From Cellvibrio sp. UBA7661 (GTDB lineage: Bacteria > Pseudomonadota > Gammaproteobacteria > Pseudomonadales > Cellvibrionaceae), in assembly GCA_002483365.1 (NCBI GenBank), contig DLHT01000006.1, forward strand, positions 124,001 through 188,000: a DNA stretch of 64,000 nt. The letters are read 5' to 3'. The notes under the pieces were generated by a model, which did not search any database, was not told the DNA's origin, and saw nothing but the letters and a program-made list of their open reading frames with translations. This document shows, piece after piece, positions 42,610 through 51,839 of the stretch; the stretch's first letter is position 1, and each line of letters begins with the position of its first letter. Made by a program: the position numbers and the translations under genes.

Positions 42610-43794
42610 TTACCGTTTCGCCTCCAGGCGATCCGTATTTTTCAGCTGCTGCAAACCTGCCGTCAGGAGTGCGGCAGGAACCCAGTACAGCAACCACTTC
42701 ACATCAATTTCCCAAAACAGGCTGCGCGAATCCACAAACAAACAACCGCAACCATAAAGAAGCCACAACGTCAGTGGTGCCAAATGCGAATGAAGACGAG
42801 CCCGCCACAATAACAATGCCAGATGAACCAGAGCCAAACCCAGACCGATCACACCGGTGCGATATAAGATATCCAACCAGGCATTATGGGCATGATGATA
42901 TTCCCCGATGCTGGTGTGGATCTGAGTCACTTCGCTTATACCAATTCCCGATAAAAACAAACCCGGTTGGGCACACATCTGCCGGATGATGTCCAGCCAA
43001 ATTTGATCGCGGAAAGACGCCCCCCGTTCCAGCAATAATTGATTTACCGGAAAAATTACACACAGTGCCATTATTGCCAGCACAGCAACCGCTATCTGTA
43101 CTAATAAAATTTTCCGCTTGGGGCGCAGCCAAAGCAATCCGAGCACCAATGCCACAACCAAAGATAACAATGGCCCCCTGCTCTGCGATAAGCCTAGCGC
43201 AGCCAGTGCAGGAATGCAGGCAAGCGACAATCCGAGAGCGCGTTTGACGCTAGCAGTTCGCCAGGACAATAAAATCCCCAGCAGGATAACCACACCGAAC
43301 ACCTGCCCCACCAGAGTGGGCGCACGCGCAGCAGTAATGCCTTCCATACGCGCCGCAAGTGGATGGCTCCAATAAAACACGGCAATATTGATGAGCGCAG
43401 CGACTGCCCCCACCAACACAAACCAATACAACAGTTGATCCCAATCGAGCGATTTTTTTTGCAACACCCACGCTGAACCCGCCAACCATGATGCCAGCAC
43501 ACACCATTGCAAGATAAAAAATCCGGAGTCATCGCCCCATAGGCTCGTCAGGCAACACCACCCTGCATAGGCAAGTGCAACACTGGTAAATGCACCGCCA
43601 TATTGCTGGAATTCCGGTTTACGCCATGGCAAGAGCAGCAACATGGGTATAAACAATGTGAGCGCGAATATTGCTTCCAATCCATCGCGCGAAGGTGCCC
43701 ATAAAAATGCACTGACAAATATCCATAAGCCGGCGTACGACCAGGCCGATATTTTTGCTTCACGCCATTCGCGCTGTAAGAGTGCTATTGGCAT
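42610..43794 (-). CDS. O-antigen ligase family membrane protein (WaaL-like)
   Basis: 394 residues from ATG 43794, placed one base after the stop of the upstream gene (TAA-T-ATG); the frame is open to 43833. About ten hydrophobic helices and the large periplasmic loop region with LSQSRGPLLSLVVAL and IGEYHHAHNAWLDILYRTG match the Wzy_C/O-antigen ligase family, where the loop His and the SRG Arg are functional. It probably joins O-antigen or another glycan to the lipid A core; polymerase function is the alternative. It is translationally coupled to the WaaG-WaaP gene. Confidence 0.88.
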   Translation of the reverse strand: MPIALLQREWREAKISAWSYAGLWIFVSAFLWAPSRDGLEAIFALTLFIPMLLLLPWRKPEFQQYGGAFTSVALAYAGWCCLTSLWGDDSGFFILQWCVLASWLAGSAWVLQKKSLDWDQLLYWFVLVGAVAALINIAVFYWSHPLAARMEGITAARAPTLVGQVFGVVILLGILLSWRTASVKRALGLSLACIPALAALGLSQSRGPLLSLVVALVLGLLWLRPKRKILLVQIAVAVLAIMALCVIFPVNQLLLERGASFRDQIWLDIIRQMCAQPGLFLSGIGISEVTQIHTSIGEYHHAHNAWLDILYRTGVIGLGLALVHLALLLWRARLHSHLAPLTLWLLYGCGCLFVDSRSLFWEIDVKWLLYWVPAALLTAGLQQLKNTDRLEAKR

Positions 43795-43795
43795 A

Positions 43796-45769
43796 TTATT
43801 TTTTAACCCCGAAATATTGCGGGGCATGGCCAAAATCGCGGCGATACATCTTGATCGCCCGCGCTGTGATTTTTTCCAGCATAGACTTTTGTTCCTTTAA
43901 CAAACTGCGCAGATCCTGTGCAAAATAGATTTGCAAAAAATACAGATAATCGCGACGGGTAAATTGCAAATTCAACGCTGAGAATAATAGTCCGCCAACA
44001 TCTTTTACCCGCCAGCGTTCCGGCACTTGCATGCGCATCTGCGCGCGGTGCAGATCAATCAAATAAATATCCGGCTCCGCATTCTGATTAGCAAGAAAGA
44101 CTCTCTTCAACATAAAGTGGCAGAAATATAAATCGCGATGGTTTATTCCTGCCGCATGAAGTTCGCGCACCATGTACGCCACTTGCGCCAGAATGCGACG
44201 TTTAGCCTTGAAGCTGACATTATGCCGCTCAAAGAAATGATCCAACTGAATAACATCAGCTAACTCGCGGGTGACGATAAAAGATTGCTGTCTCGCAGGG
44301 TTTTTACCGCGCACACCATAAGCGAGCGGAATTAAACTCGGGATATTCAATGCACGCAATTTAGTGAGCGCATTCCATTCGTTAGTTGCACCCAATACTG
44401 GCCAGCGCAATTGCAGTAGATTTTTAATAATTTCTTTCCAGCCAACACCGCGATGCCATTTGCGGTAGTAACCTCTCCCATTTATTTCAAAGCGTATGGT
44501 TTGGCGATCACGCAATTCCCGCGCGACCTTGCCGGGCATTTGCTCCATGACTGAAAACACATCCTGAGCTTGCCATACATCGACTAACTCATCGAGCAAA
44601 ACCACATGTTGGTTCGCCGTCGATAACACCTGCTGCTGGCTGGCAATAGGATTGTTATTTGCAATGCGCTCCAAAATTTGCAATGCAATATCTACGCGCG
44701 AAAACACATCCGAAGTTTTTGCAAAAACTTCGCTGCATTCGCGCCACACGGCAACATCAACAGCCAAGACAGAGGCAACCATTGCTGCGATAGCAACAGG
44801 TGTCGCACCAGCGGGGATGAGCTGGCCCATCGCTTGCTGCGCGACATAATGTGCATAGCCGCAATGCGCAGACGCCACGACCGGGCAACCGCACAGCATC
44901 GCTTCCAGAATGACATTACCCGCAAGTTCTTTACGCGCCGGATGCAAGAGCACATCTGCGGCATGCAATAAATCACCTACAGGGCTGCGCGCGCCGAGAA
45001 AAAAAACCTGATCCCCGACCCCCAGACTCTGCGCCTGCTTACGGTAATCGTAGGGATCATCACTACCGACAATCACCAGCGCCACCGGATAGGACACGCG
45101 CGTTTGCAAATCCGCAAATGCGGCGATGCTGATATCAACACCTTTGGTTTTAAAACCGGAGCCCAGGCATAAAATAATGCGAGTATCGGTTGTGAGACCT
45201 AGATCGTGCAGTAGCACCATGCGCGCATGCCGTGGGTTTTCACAGGCAATATGCGCGGCCGAAATTCCCGGAGGAAGAAAATGAAAGTGTTCTGCCGGTG
45301 TTCCGTAATAGCGCACAAATTGTTTTTGCTCGCTCTCAACTAGCGACAAAATATGTACATCACACTCTGCTGCAAACACTGCACGTTCGTACGCGAGATA
45401 CAAACGCGAACGCGGCGCCAATCGATACATGCCGCTGCGCTCAGCATAAGCTTTGTGTGCAAAACAGCTGTCGCCCGCAAAATACACATCCAAGCCAGGC
45501 ATTTTGTTAAAGCCGAGCAGCAGATCAAATTGATTGCGCGGAAACTGTTGCAAAAACGCAGTTACAAAATGTTTTACACCGGCGACATTAAAAAGACCGG
45601 ATGGCTTAATAACCACAACATCAATACCGGGAACTTTTTCGCCTTGCCAATCACCGCAAAAAATAGTGACCGCATGACCGCGCGCCTGTGCGGCCTGTGC
45701 AAGCGCGAGCATATCGCGCTGCAAACCGCCAAACGGAAAATAGCGAAAAATAACGATCGCTAATTTCAT
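43796..45769 (-). CDS. fused LPS core glucosyltransferase I (WaaG) and core heptose kinase (WaaP)
   Basis: A single 657-residue frame. Residues 1 to about 370 are a GT4 glycosyltransferase of the WaaG type (FRYFPFGGLQRDMLALAQAA, LGFNKMPGLDVYFAGDSCFA, CLGSGFKTKGVD, LLHPARKELAGNVILEAMLC). Residues about 400-650 are a WaaP-type kinase with NHRDLYFCHFML as the catalytic loop and LIDLHRAQMR as the metal site. In Pseudomonas and E. coli these are two separate proteins that act in sequence on the inner core (glucose addition, then heptose I phosphorylation). The gene overlaps waaF by 4 bp and touches the ligase gene. No frameshift or stop is visible between the halves. Confidence 0.92.
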   Translation of the reverse strand: MKLAIVIFRYFPFGGLQRDMLALAQAAQARGHAVTIFCGDWQGEKVPGIDVVVIKPSGLFNVAGVKHFVTAFLQQFPRNQFDLLLGFNKMPGLDVYFAGDSCFAHKAYAERSGMYRLAPRSRLYLAYERAVFAAECDVHILSLVESEQKQFVRYYGTPAEHFHFLPPGISAAHIACENPRHARMVLLHDLGLTTDTRIILCLGSGFKTKGVDISIAAFADLQTRVSYPVALVIVGSDDPYDYRKQAQSLGVGDQVFFLGARSPVGDLLHAADVLLHPARKELAGNVILEAMLCGCPVVASAHCGYAHYVAQQAMGQLIPAGATPVAIAAMVASVLAVDVAVWRECSEVFAKTSDVFSRVDIALQILERIANNNPIASQQQVLSTANQHVVLLDELVDVWQAQDVFSVMEQMPGKVARELRDRQTIRFEINGRGYYRKWHRGVGWKEIIKNLLQLRWPVLGATNEWNALTKLRALNIPSLIPLAYGVRGKNPARQQSFIVTRELADVIQLDHFFERHNVSFKAKRRILAQVAYMVRELHAAGINHRDLYFCHFMLKRVFLANQNAEPDIYLIDLHRAQMRMQVPERWRVKDVGGLLFSALNLQFTRRDYLYFLQIYFAQDLRSLLKEQKSMLEKITARAIKMYRRDFGHAPQYFGVKK

Positions 45770-46857
45770 CCGTTACTATCCATTTGCAATACAGCGGTTT
45801 GTGCAGTCAATGCATCCAACGCAGCGATCACTTGTTGCGGCATTAATTCGCGCAGGCATTTGTGGTGAACCTTGGGGCATTCACGCTCAAAACAGGGCGC
45901 GCATTCAATTTTGTTGCTGATGATGGACACGCGCTGCGCAAGCGGCGGCGTGTGCTCCGGCGAGGTAGAACCGTAAATAACGGCCAAGGGTTTTTGCAGT
46001 GCAGCCGCGATATGCATCAATCCGGAATCATTGCTGAGTACTGCATCAGCACAATCCATTAAATCAATCGCCTCACCCAAATTGGTACTGCCTGCAAGGT
46101 TAAAACAATACTCGCGCTCATCGTCCAATAGTAATTGGCGGATGGCATCGGTCACTTCGCAATCTTTGGCTGAGCCCATTAACCACACCTGCCAGCCTGC
46201 ACGAATTTTTTTATCCGCCACTTCGGCAAAATAATGTTCAGGCCAACGCTTGGCCGGGCCGTATTCAGCGCCAGGGCAAATTATTAACAGCGGGCGATTC
46301 AGCTGCAATGCAAATTTTGTTAACAATTGTGGGCGTTGATATTGATCAACCGTCAAACGCGGATAGGGGAACTCATTGAGCGGTTCATTTGCTTTTGGAA
46401 AAGCCAGTGCAGCGTAGCGCTGTACCATTAATGGATAGCGTTTTTTATCTAGCACACGAATATCGTTTAGCAGTCCATAACGCATTTCACCACGCCAACC
46501 AGTGCGCAGTGGAATATCCGCAAAAAAAGGAATGAAAGCAGATTTAAAAGAATTGGGTAATACAATGGCTTGATCGTAGCGATGTTGCGCCAATGACTTT
46601 CCCAATGCGCGGCGCTCGCCAAACGCAAAACTGCCGTGACCGATAGGCATCTCAATCACGTGATTTACTTCCGGCATACGCATCAGCAATTGCCGCGTCC
46701 AACCGGAAGCCAATACATCGATTTGCGCAGCCGGGTTACGTTGCTTTAATAATTGGATCAGCGTGTGCGCCATCATCATATCGCCAATCCATGCAGGGCC
46801 AACCACCAAAATATTTTGGATTTTTTTCAGCTCTGTCGGGAATGCAATATCAATCAT
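45766..46857 (-). CDS. waaF: ADP-heptose:LPS heptosyltransferase II
   Basis: Adds the second heptose to the LPS inner core. 363 residues, GT9 family, with NILVVGPAWIGDMMMAHTL at the N-terminus, the donor-site ICPGAEYGPAKRWPEHYFAEVA and the C-terminal SNDSGLMHIAAALQKPLAVIYGST. The cysteine-rich end (CAPCFERECPKVHHKC) is typical of WaaF. It is first in the LPS run and overlaps the WaaG-WaaP gene by 4 bp. The heptosyltransferase I gene (waaC), which follows waaF in Pseudomonas, is absent. Confidence 0.93.
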   Translation of the reverse strand: MIDIAFPTELKKIQNILVVGPAWIGDMMMAHTLIQLLKQRNPAAQIDVLASGWTRQLLMRMPEVNHVIEMPIGHGSFAFGERRALGKSLAQHRYDQAIVLPNSFKSAFIPFFADIPLRTGWRGEMRYGLLNDIRVLDKKRYPLMVQRYAALAFPKANEPLNEFPYPRLTVDQYQRPQLLTKFALQLNRPLLIICPGAEYGPAKRWPEHYFAEVADKKIRAGWQVWLMGSAKDCEVTDAIRQLLLDDEREYCFNLAGSTNLGEAIDLMDCADAVLSNDSGLMHIAAALQKPLAVIYGSTSPEHTPPLAQRVSIISNKIECAPCFERECPKVHHKCLRELMPQQVIAALDALTAQTAVLQMDSNG

Positions 46858-46893
46858 AGGCGCGAATAATATTTACTGGGGGCAAAAATGATA

Positions 46894-46913
46894 ACGGAGC
46901 CATTCGGCTCCGT
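46894..46913 (-). terminator. terminator between ilvE and waaF
   Basis: ACGGAGCC (46894-46901) and GGCTCCGT (46906-46913) form a perfect 8-bp stem with a 4-nt loop just after the ilvE stop. On the minus strand it is followed by TATCATTTTT. It should partly insulate waaF, whose start is 37 bp further. Confidence 0.75.
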
Positions 46914-46924
46914 TTGGGTGGCGA

Positions 46925-47854
46925 TTATTTTGCAACTGGCGCCAACCAGTTGGTGTGCCCGGGCAATTCCCCGCGCACGGATTTGAAATACAAATCCTGC
47001 AAACGAGTAGTAATTGGCCCGCGACGACCTTCGCCAATCTGGCGGCCGTCCAATTCGCGGATCGGCAATACTTCTGCCGCAGTACCGGTGAAAAATGCTT
47101 CATCCGCCACATAAACTTCATCGCGGGTAATGCGTTTTTCTTTGATGGTATAACCGCAATCAGCCGCCAAATGGAAAATGGTGTTGCGGGTGATGCCATC
47201 GAGACAAGAGGTCAGTTCCGGTGTGTAGATAATGCCATCGCGCACCAGGAAGAAGTTCTCACCACTGCCTTCTGCCACATAACCTTCGTTATCCAGCAAC
47301 AACGCTTCTTCACAACCACTGTCCAGTGCTTCTTGCAACGCAAGCAATGAGTTGATGTAGTGACCATTCGCTTTCGCTTTACACATGGAGATATTCACGT
47401 GGTGGCGAGTGTAGCTGGAGGTGCGGATACGGATACCCAAATCGCGCGCTTCCGGCGACATGTATGACGGCCAGTGCCATGCAGCAACCATGATATGTAC
47501 TTTCAGGTTGTCGGCGCGCAGCCCCATACCTTCGGAACCGTAAAACGCCATTGGGCGCAGGTAGGCCTCTTCCAAGCCATTTTCACGCACGACCATTTTG
47601 TGCGCTTCGTTTACCACATCCTTGGTGTAAGGCATTTTCATGCGCATGATGTGCGCAGAGCGGAACAGTCGATCAGTGTGTTCTTGCAGACGGAAAATAC
47701 TGGTACCCAAACTATCGCTTTTGTACGCGCGGACGCCTTCAAAAACGCCCATGCCGTAGTGCAGTGTGTGAGTCAACACGTGAACCTTGGCATCGCGCCA
47801 GGGAATGAGTTCACCATCAAGCCAAATAACGCCGTCGCGGTCGGCAAAAGACAT
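46925..47854 (-). CDS. ilvE: branched-chain amino-acid aminotransferase
   Basis: Last step of Val, Leu and Ile synthesis. 309 residues from ATG 47854, which has GGAG 6 nt upstream; the frame is open to 47878. Fold-IV PLP transaminase with MSFADRDGVIWLDGELIPW at the start, THTLHYGMGVFEGVRAY, the Schiff-base lysine in CKAKANGHYINSL, and EGSGENFFLVRDG. It lies 39 bp after glnE, the arrangement seen in Pseudomonas. Confidence 0.96.
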   Translation of the reverse strand: MSFADRDGVIWLDGELIPWRDAKVHVLTHTLHYGMGVFEGVRAYKSDSLGTSIFRLQEHTDRLFRSAHIMRMKMPYTKDVVNEAHKMVVRENGLEEAYLRPMAFYGSEGMGLRADNLKVHIMVAAWHWPSYMSPEARDLGIRIRTSSYTRHHVNISMCKAKANGHYINSLLALQEALDSGCEEALLLDNEGYVAEGSGENFFLVRDGIIYTPELTSCLDGITRNTIFHLAADCGYTIKEKRITRDEVYVADEAFFTGTAAEVLPIRELDGRQIGEGRRGPITTRLQDLYFKSVRGELPGHTNWLAPVAK

Positions 47855-47893
47855 AGCAACTCCAAAATTCTTTATCAAAAAAAGTCTGTGTCA

Positions 47894-50878
47894 TCAGGGG
47901 TGACCGATCACGCGATCCCAAATCGCCGTGACCCGTGCACGCTCTTCAATGAAATGATTGTCACCTTCCAGCACCGCCTCCTGTCGCTGTAGCGCGAGGC
48001 GATGGCCAGTGGATCGGTATGCTTTGTAAGCCGCGATCAGGTGGGCCACGGATTCGGCATCGAGTAAGCCTGCCTCTTCCAGTGATCCGAGTATGCGAAT
48101 GTTATCCGTGTACCGGATGACCTCGGGCGCTTGCGCAGCCCAAGCCAAGGCCGCGTATTGAACCATAAATTCAATATCCACGATACCACCGGCATCCTGT
48201 TTCAAATTAAATAAAGCCGGTGTTTTAGCGGCATTTTGCGATGGGTTTTTGGCTTTGGACTCGCTGCCCAACTGCTCGCGCATTTTGCGCCGCATGTCGC
48301 TCACATCCGCACGCAATTTATCCAGATCGCGCGGGCGGCTAAGTATGCGCTGGCGCACCTGATCAAACTGCTCGCCAAGCTGCGCATCACCCGCTACTAC
48401 CCTTGCGCGCACCAGTGCCTGGTGCTCCCAGGTCCAAGCCTCGTTTGCTTGATATTTCTCAAACGCCACCAGCGACGACACCAACAAACCCGAGTTGCCG
48501 GAGGGGCGCAGGCGCATATCCACTTCGTACAATTTGCCCGAAGGTGTATAGGTATTGAGGATGTGGATAATCCGCTGGCCAAGACGGGTATAAAACGTCA
48601 GGTTATCAATAGCGCGCTCACCATCGGTGCCAAGATTGGCATCGGCATTGTGGATAAATACCAAGTCCAGATCCGAGCCATGCCCCAGCTCGATCCCGCC
48701 CAATTTTCCATAGCCAACAATCACAAATTCCGGCGCAAGATCGACGCTGCCATCGGCGCGGCGCGGGCGGCCGTGACGCTCGACCAAATGCTCCCAGCTA
48801 AGTTGCAACACATGCTCCAGCACCACCTCGGCAATGTAAGTCAGATAATCGCTCACCTTCATCAACGGCAGGGCACCGGTCACTTCACTGGCGGCGACAC
48901 GCAAAGCGTGGGCGGAGCGGAAATAGCGCAGCGCCTCCATGTGACCCTCAAGATCATCCCAGGTCAGACGCAACACATCGCGGCGCAACTCGTCGCGCAG
49001 GCGGGATTTGTCCGGCGGGGTGTAGAGGCTTTCCGGTGTCAGTAATTCATCCAGCAAGGCCGGATATTGGGTGATTTGGTCGGCGATTAACGGGCTTGCG
49101 GCGCAAAGGCGAACCAGCTGGTGCAGTGCCGTGGGGTTCTCGACCAACAGTACCAGATAAGCCGTACGACGAGCGACCGCCTCAATGAAAGGCTCAATTC
49201 TGGCAAAGGTTTCCGCGATAGTTAGTGGTAACTTACCAACACCCGCTTCCTGAAATAACATATGCAGTAAACGTGGCACAAACGCATCCAGCCGGGTGCG
49301 GCCGCTGGCCTGCATCGATAACACCGAGCGGCTATTACGCAGATCGGCCAGATTTTTTACCAGCGCCGGCGCGGTCTCCACATCGCGCGCCTCCAGCACC
49401 TGAACGGCATCATCCCCCTGCAAACTGCCCTCCCACAAGCTCAGGCAGAAAGTCAGCGATTGCTGGTCGATGGACTCCTCTTCATCGGGCGCGGCGATCA
49501 CCGCTTTAAACTCGCTATTCACCCGTTGGCGATACTGGCTCAGCACCGCAAAGAAACTTTCCCAAGTGTCAAAGCCCATCGCCCAAGCCAACCGCAACTG
49601 ACCGAGCGGATCAACTGGCAGCGCCTGGGTTTGCTTGTCCTGAAAGCCCTGAATAGCATGCTCGGTGTTGCGCAGGAAGATATACGCCTCTAACAGCGCC
49701 GCACCTGTACCTGGAGGCAGATAGTTTTCCTGCTCCAGGATCGGCAGCAACACCGGCACCTTGCGCTTGCGCAGGTTGGCATCGCGCCCACCGCGGATCA
49801 GCTGGAAGACCTGCACCACAAATTCCACTTCGCGGATGCCGCCCTCGCCCAGTTTTACGTCGAGATTCATGCCCTTGCGCTGTACTTGCCGCGCGATCAG
49901 ACCTTTCATCTCACGCAGGGATTCAATCGCACTGAAATCGATGTATTGGCGGTAAGTGAACGGCTGCAGCATCTCACGCAGCATCGCGCGCACCTGTTTT
50001 TGGCGCTCGCCGCCAGCCATCGCCACCGTGCGCGCCTTAATCATGGCGTAGCGCTCCCACTCGCGGCCTTGCGTCTGGTAATAATCCTCCATACCCGCAA
50101 AACTCATGGCGAGCGGGCCGCTTTCCCCGTGCGGGCGCAAGCGCATATCGGTGCGGAACACAAAACCCTCGGCAGTGATCGTATCCAGACTTTTGATCAA
50201 GCGCTGGCCAAGCTTGACGAAAAACTCCTGATTGCTCACCGCGCGCGCTGCGTGATTGGTTTCACCGCCTTCGGGGTAGGTAAAAATCAGGTCGATATCG
50301 GACGAAATATTCAATTCCCCGGCACCCAGTTTCCCCATCCCCAACACCATAAACGGCTGCGCCAAACCGGATTCACGCCCGATCGGCGTGCCATAGATTT
50401 TTTCCAGCGCGCGGTAGTGATATTCAGCGGCCAGCTGGATGGATTTATCCGCAAAACGCGACAACTCTGCGGTCACCTCACTCATCCCCGCAAGGCGGTT
50501 CAGGTCGCGCCAGATCACCCGGACCATCGCTTTATTGCGCTCGCGGCGCAGGCGGGCATCCACATCCGCATCATTAATTCCGGCATTGATCGCCGACGCA
50601 AAGCGCTCAAGATCGGCATCGGTCTGCGCGCGGAACAAGGCACCTGACTCAATTAAATCCAGTAACAGGGCCGGTTTTTGGGCGGCGGTTTTGGCGATAA
50701 ATTCACTCGCCACAAAAGCGCGGGTTAGCTGCGCAAAAAATACGTCTTCGCTCACCGATTCCGGCAATAACGTTTGTGGCTGGGGTAAATCCTGATTCTG
50801 GAGGGCGGCGGTAAACTGCTCCCAAAAACGCTGGGCAGCAGGCTGTAGCTCGGCAGGTACGCCGGTGAAATTCAGCAT
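47894..50878 (-). CDS. glnE: glutamine synthetase adenylyltransferase / adenylyl-removing enzyme
   Basis: 994 residues, about the family length. Two nucleotidyltransferase domains, each followed by a helical regulatory domain: the removing domain with GAGELNISSDIDLIFTYPEG (near 190) and the adenylylating domain with GIELGHGSDLDLVFIHN (near 730), both with the G-S/D-x-D-x-D pattern. It adjusts glutamine synthetase activity according to PII status. It is the upstream gene of the glnE-ilvE pair. Confidence 0.97.
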   Translation of the reverse strand: MLNFTGVPAELQPAAQRFWEQFTAALQNQDLPQPQTLLPESVSEDVFFAQLTRAFVASEFIAKTAAQKPALLLDLIESGALFRAQTDADLERFASAINAGINDADVDARLRRERNKAMVRVIWRDLNRLAGMSEVTAELSRFADKSIQLAAEYHYRALEKIYGTPIGRESGLAQPFMVLGMGKLGAGELNISSDIDLIFTYPEGGETNHAARAVSNQEFFVKLGQRLIKSLDTITAEGFVFRTDMRLRPHGESGPLAMSFAGMEDYYQTQGREWERYAMIKARTVAMAGGERQKQVRAMLREMLQPFTYRQYIDFSAIESLREMKGLIARQVQRKGMNLDVKLGEGGIREVEFVVQVFQLIRGGRDANLRKRKVPVLLPILEQENYLPPGTGAALLEAYIFLRNTEHAIQGFQDKQTQALPVDPLGQLRLAWAMGFDTWESFFAVLSQYRQRVNSEFKAVIAAPDEEESIDQQSLTFCLSLWEGSLQGDDAVQVLEARDVETAPALVKNLADLRNSRSVLSMQASGRTRLDAFVPRLLHMLFQEAGVGKLPLTIAETFARIEPFIEAVARRTAYLVLLVENPTALHQLVRLCAASPLIADQITQYPALLDELLTPESLYTPPDKSRLRDELRRDVLRLTWDDLEGHMEALRYFRSAHALRVAASEVTGALPLMKVSDYLTYIAEVVLEHVLQLSWEHLVERHGRPRRADGSVDLAPEFVIVGYGKLGGIELGHGSDLDLVFIHNADANLGTDGERAIDNLTFYTRLGQRIIHILNTYTPSGKLYEVDMRLRPSGNSGLLVSSLVAFEKYQANEAWTWEHQALVRARVVAGDAQLGEQFDQVRQRILSRPRDLDKLRADVSDMRRKMREQLGSESKAKNPSQNAAKTPALFNLKQDAGGIVDIEFMVQYAALAWAAQAPEVIRYTDNIRILGSLEEAGLLDAESVAHLIAAYKAYRSTGHRLALQRQEAVLEGDNHFIEERARVTAIWDRVIGHP

Positions 50879-50925
50879 AAATAACTCGTCGTGGTTTTTA
50901 TTCGTGAAGAAATACTAGCAGTCGA

Positions 50926-51408
50926 TTAACCTTCGGTGCCATTTGCTGCATGGGTTTCATCCCCGGGAAGATTAATCCGCCCCAGATTTTGCTCAATCCA
51001 GTCCACCAGACTGCGCACTTGTTCGGCCACTTCTGCCCCCAAAGGCGTGAGGCTGTATTCCACATGGGGCGGCACCACAGGTAGGGAGCGGCGATCGACA
51101 AAACCATCCCCCTCCAGCACCTGCAGGGTCTGCGCCAGCATCCGCTCGCTGACACCATTAATCTTGCGGCGCAATTCGCTGAAGCGATGGGTGCCCGCCA
51201 GCAAAGCAACCAATACCAGCACACCCCAACGGCTGGTGATGTGGTTGAGGATCAGGCGCGAGGGGCATTTGTCGGCAAATACATTGCCCGCCGCCAGCGC
51301 CTCGGTGATGGAAGCATACCCCGGTGCAGGCCCTGCCCCTACCTCTACACCCGCCCTTACCCCCGAATCAATAAGATCCACATCAGCCATCGATTGAATT
51401 TTCTTCAT
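50926..51408 (-). CDS. HxlR-family transcriptional regulator (YtfH-like)
   Basis: 160 residues. The winged-helix HxlR domain occupies about 48-150 and begins with the family cysteine in FADKCPSRLILNHITSRWG, then RFSELRRKINGVSERMLAQTL. An unusual 45-residue N-terminal extension rich in Gly, Ala and Val precedes it. The cysteine is a redox/quinone sensor in related proteins. In many proteobacteria this gene diverges from a quinone oxidoreductase (qorB/ytfG), and here the divergent partner is a truncated copy. AAGG lies 5 nt before the ATG. Confidence 0.9.
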   Translation of the reverse strand: MKKIQSMADVDLIDSGVRAGVEVGAGPAPGYASITEALAAGNVFADKCPSRLILNHITSRWGVLVLVALLAGTHRFSELRRKINGVSERMLAQTLQVLEGDGFVDRRSLPVVPPHVEYSLTPLGAEVAEQVRSLVDWIEQNLGRINLPGDETHAANGTEG

Positions 51409-51443
51409 ACTTACCTTTTTGTGCGTACTTACTAAAAGTTAGC

Positions 51444-51839
51444 TTGATTGCTATTCTGCCCCTGAACTTGCGTGCAGGCAACCTTTACGCCGCAGCAGCG
51501 GCAGAAGTATTGGTGCGTGACAACCAGGCGGGCAAAGTGTATGAACTTGCCGGTGATGAGGCCTATACACTGGCAGAATTTGCAGCGGAGCTATCGCAGC
51601 AAACTGGCAAGCACATTCCCTACAACAATTTACCGGAAGCGGAATACCGGGCAATCTTACAAAATGCCGGCTTGCCCGAATGGCTTGCAGAATTACTGGC
51701 CTCTTCCGATGCCAGCGCTGCGCAAGGCGCATTGTGTGATAACTCGCACCAGCTCAGCCAATTGATTGGCCGCGCCACCACACCACTGGCAGAATCCATT
51801 AAAACCGCACTCACAGGAGTCACTCATGCTGCGCATTGA
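51444..51839 (+). pseudogene. C-terminal remnant of a QorB-type NAD(P)H:quinone oxidoreductase
   Basis: 131 codons align in pattern only with the last part of QorB/YtfG (about 285 residues): AAAAAEVLVRDNQAGKVYELAGDEAYTLAE, shown in part, then the substrate-loop and C-terminal helices. The whole NAD(P)-binding Rossmann half, including its GATG motif, is missing. Only 35 bp separate it from the divergent HxlR start, too little for a normal divergent promoter. A deletion of about 450 bp that removed the front of the gene is the likely cause. A short product from TTG 51444 cannot be excluded. Confidence 0.75.

Noticed and set aside
43796..45769. Frameshift or merged assembly of two genes
   Set aside because: The frame is continuous with normal codon use through the linker (about residues 370-400) and no overlapping start/stop pattern of two former genes is visible. 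It is kept as a true fusion, pending resequencing.
49886..50647. 253-codon open frame on the plus strand
   Set aside because: Antisense to glnE, whose motifs are complete; no ribosome binding site and no recognisable domain.
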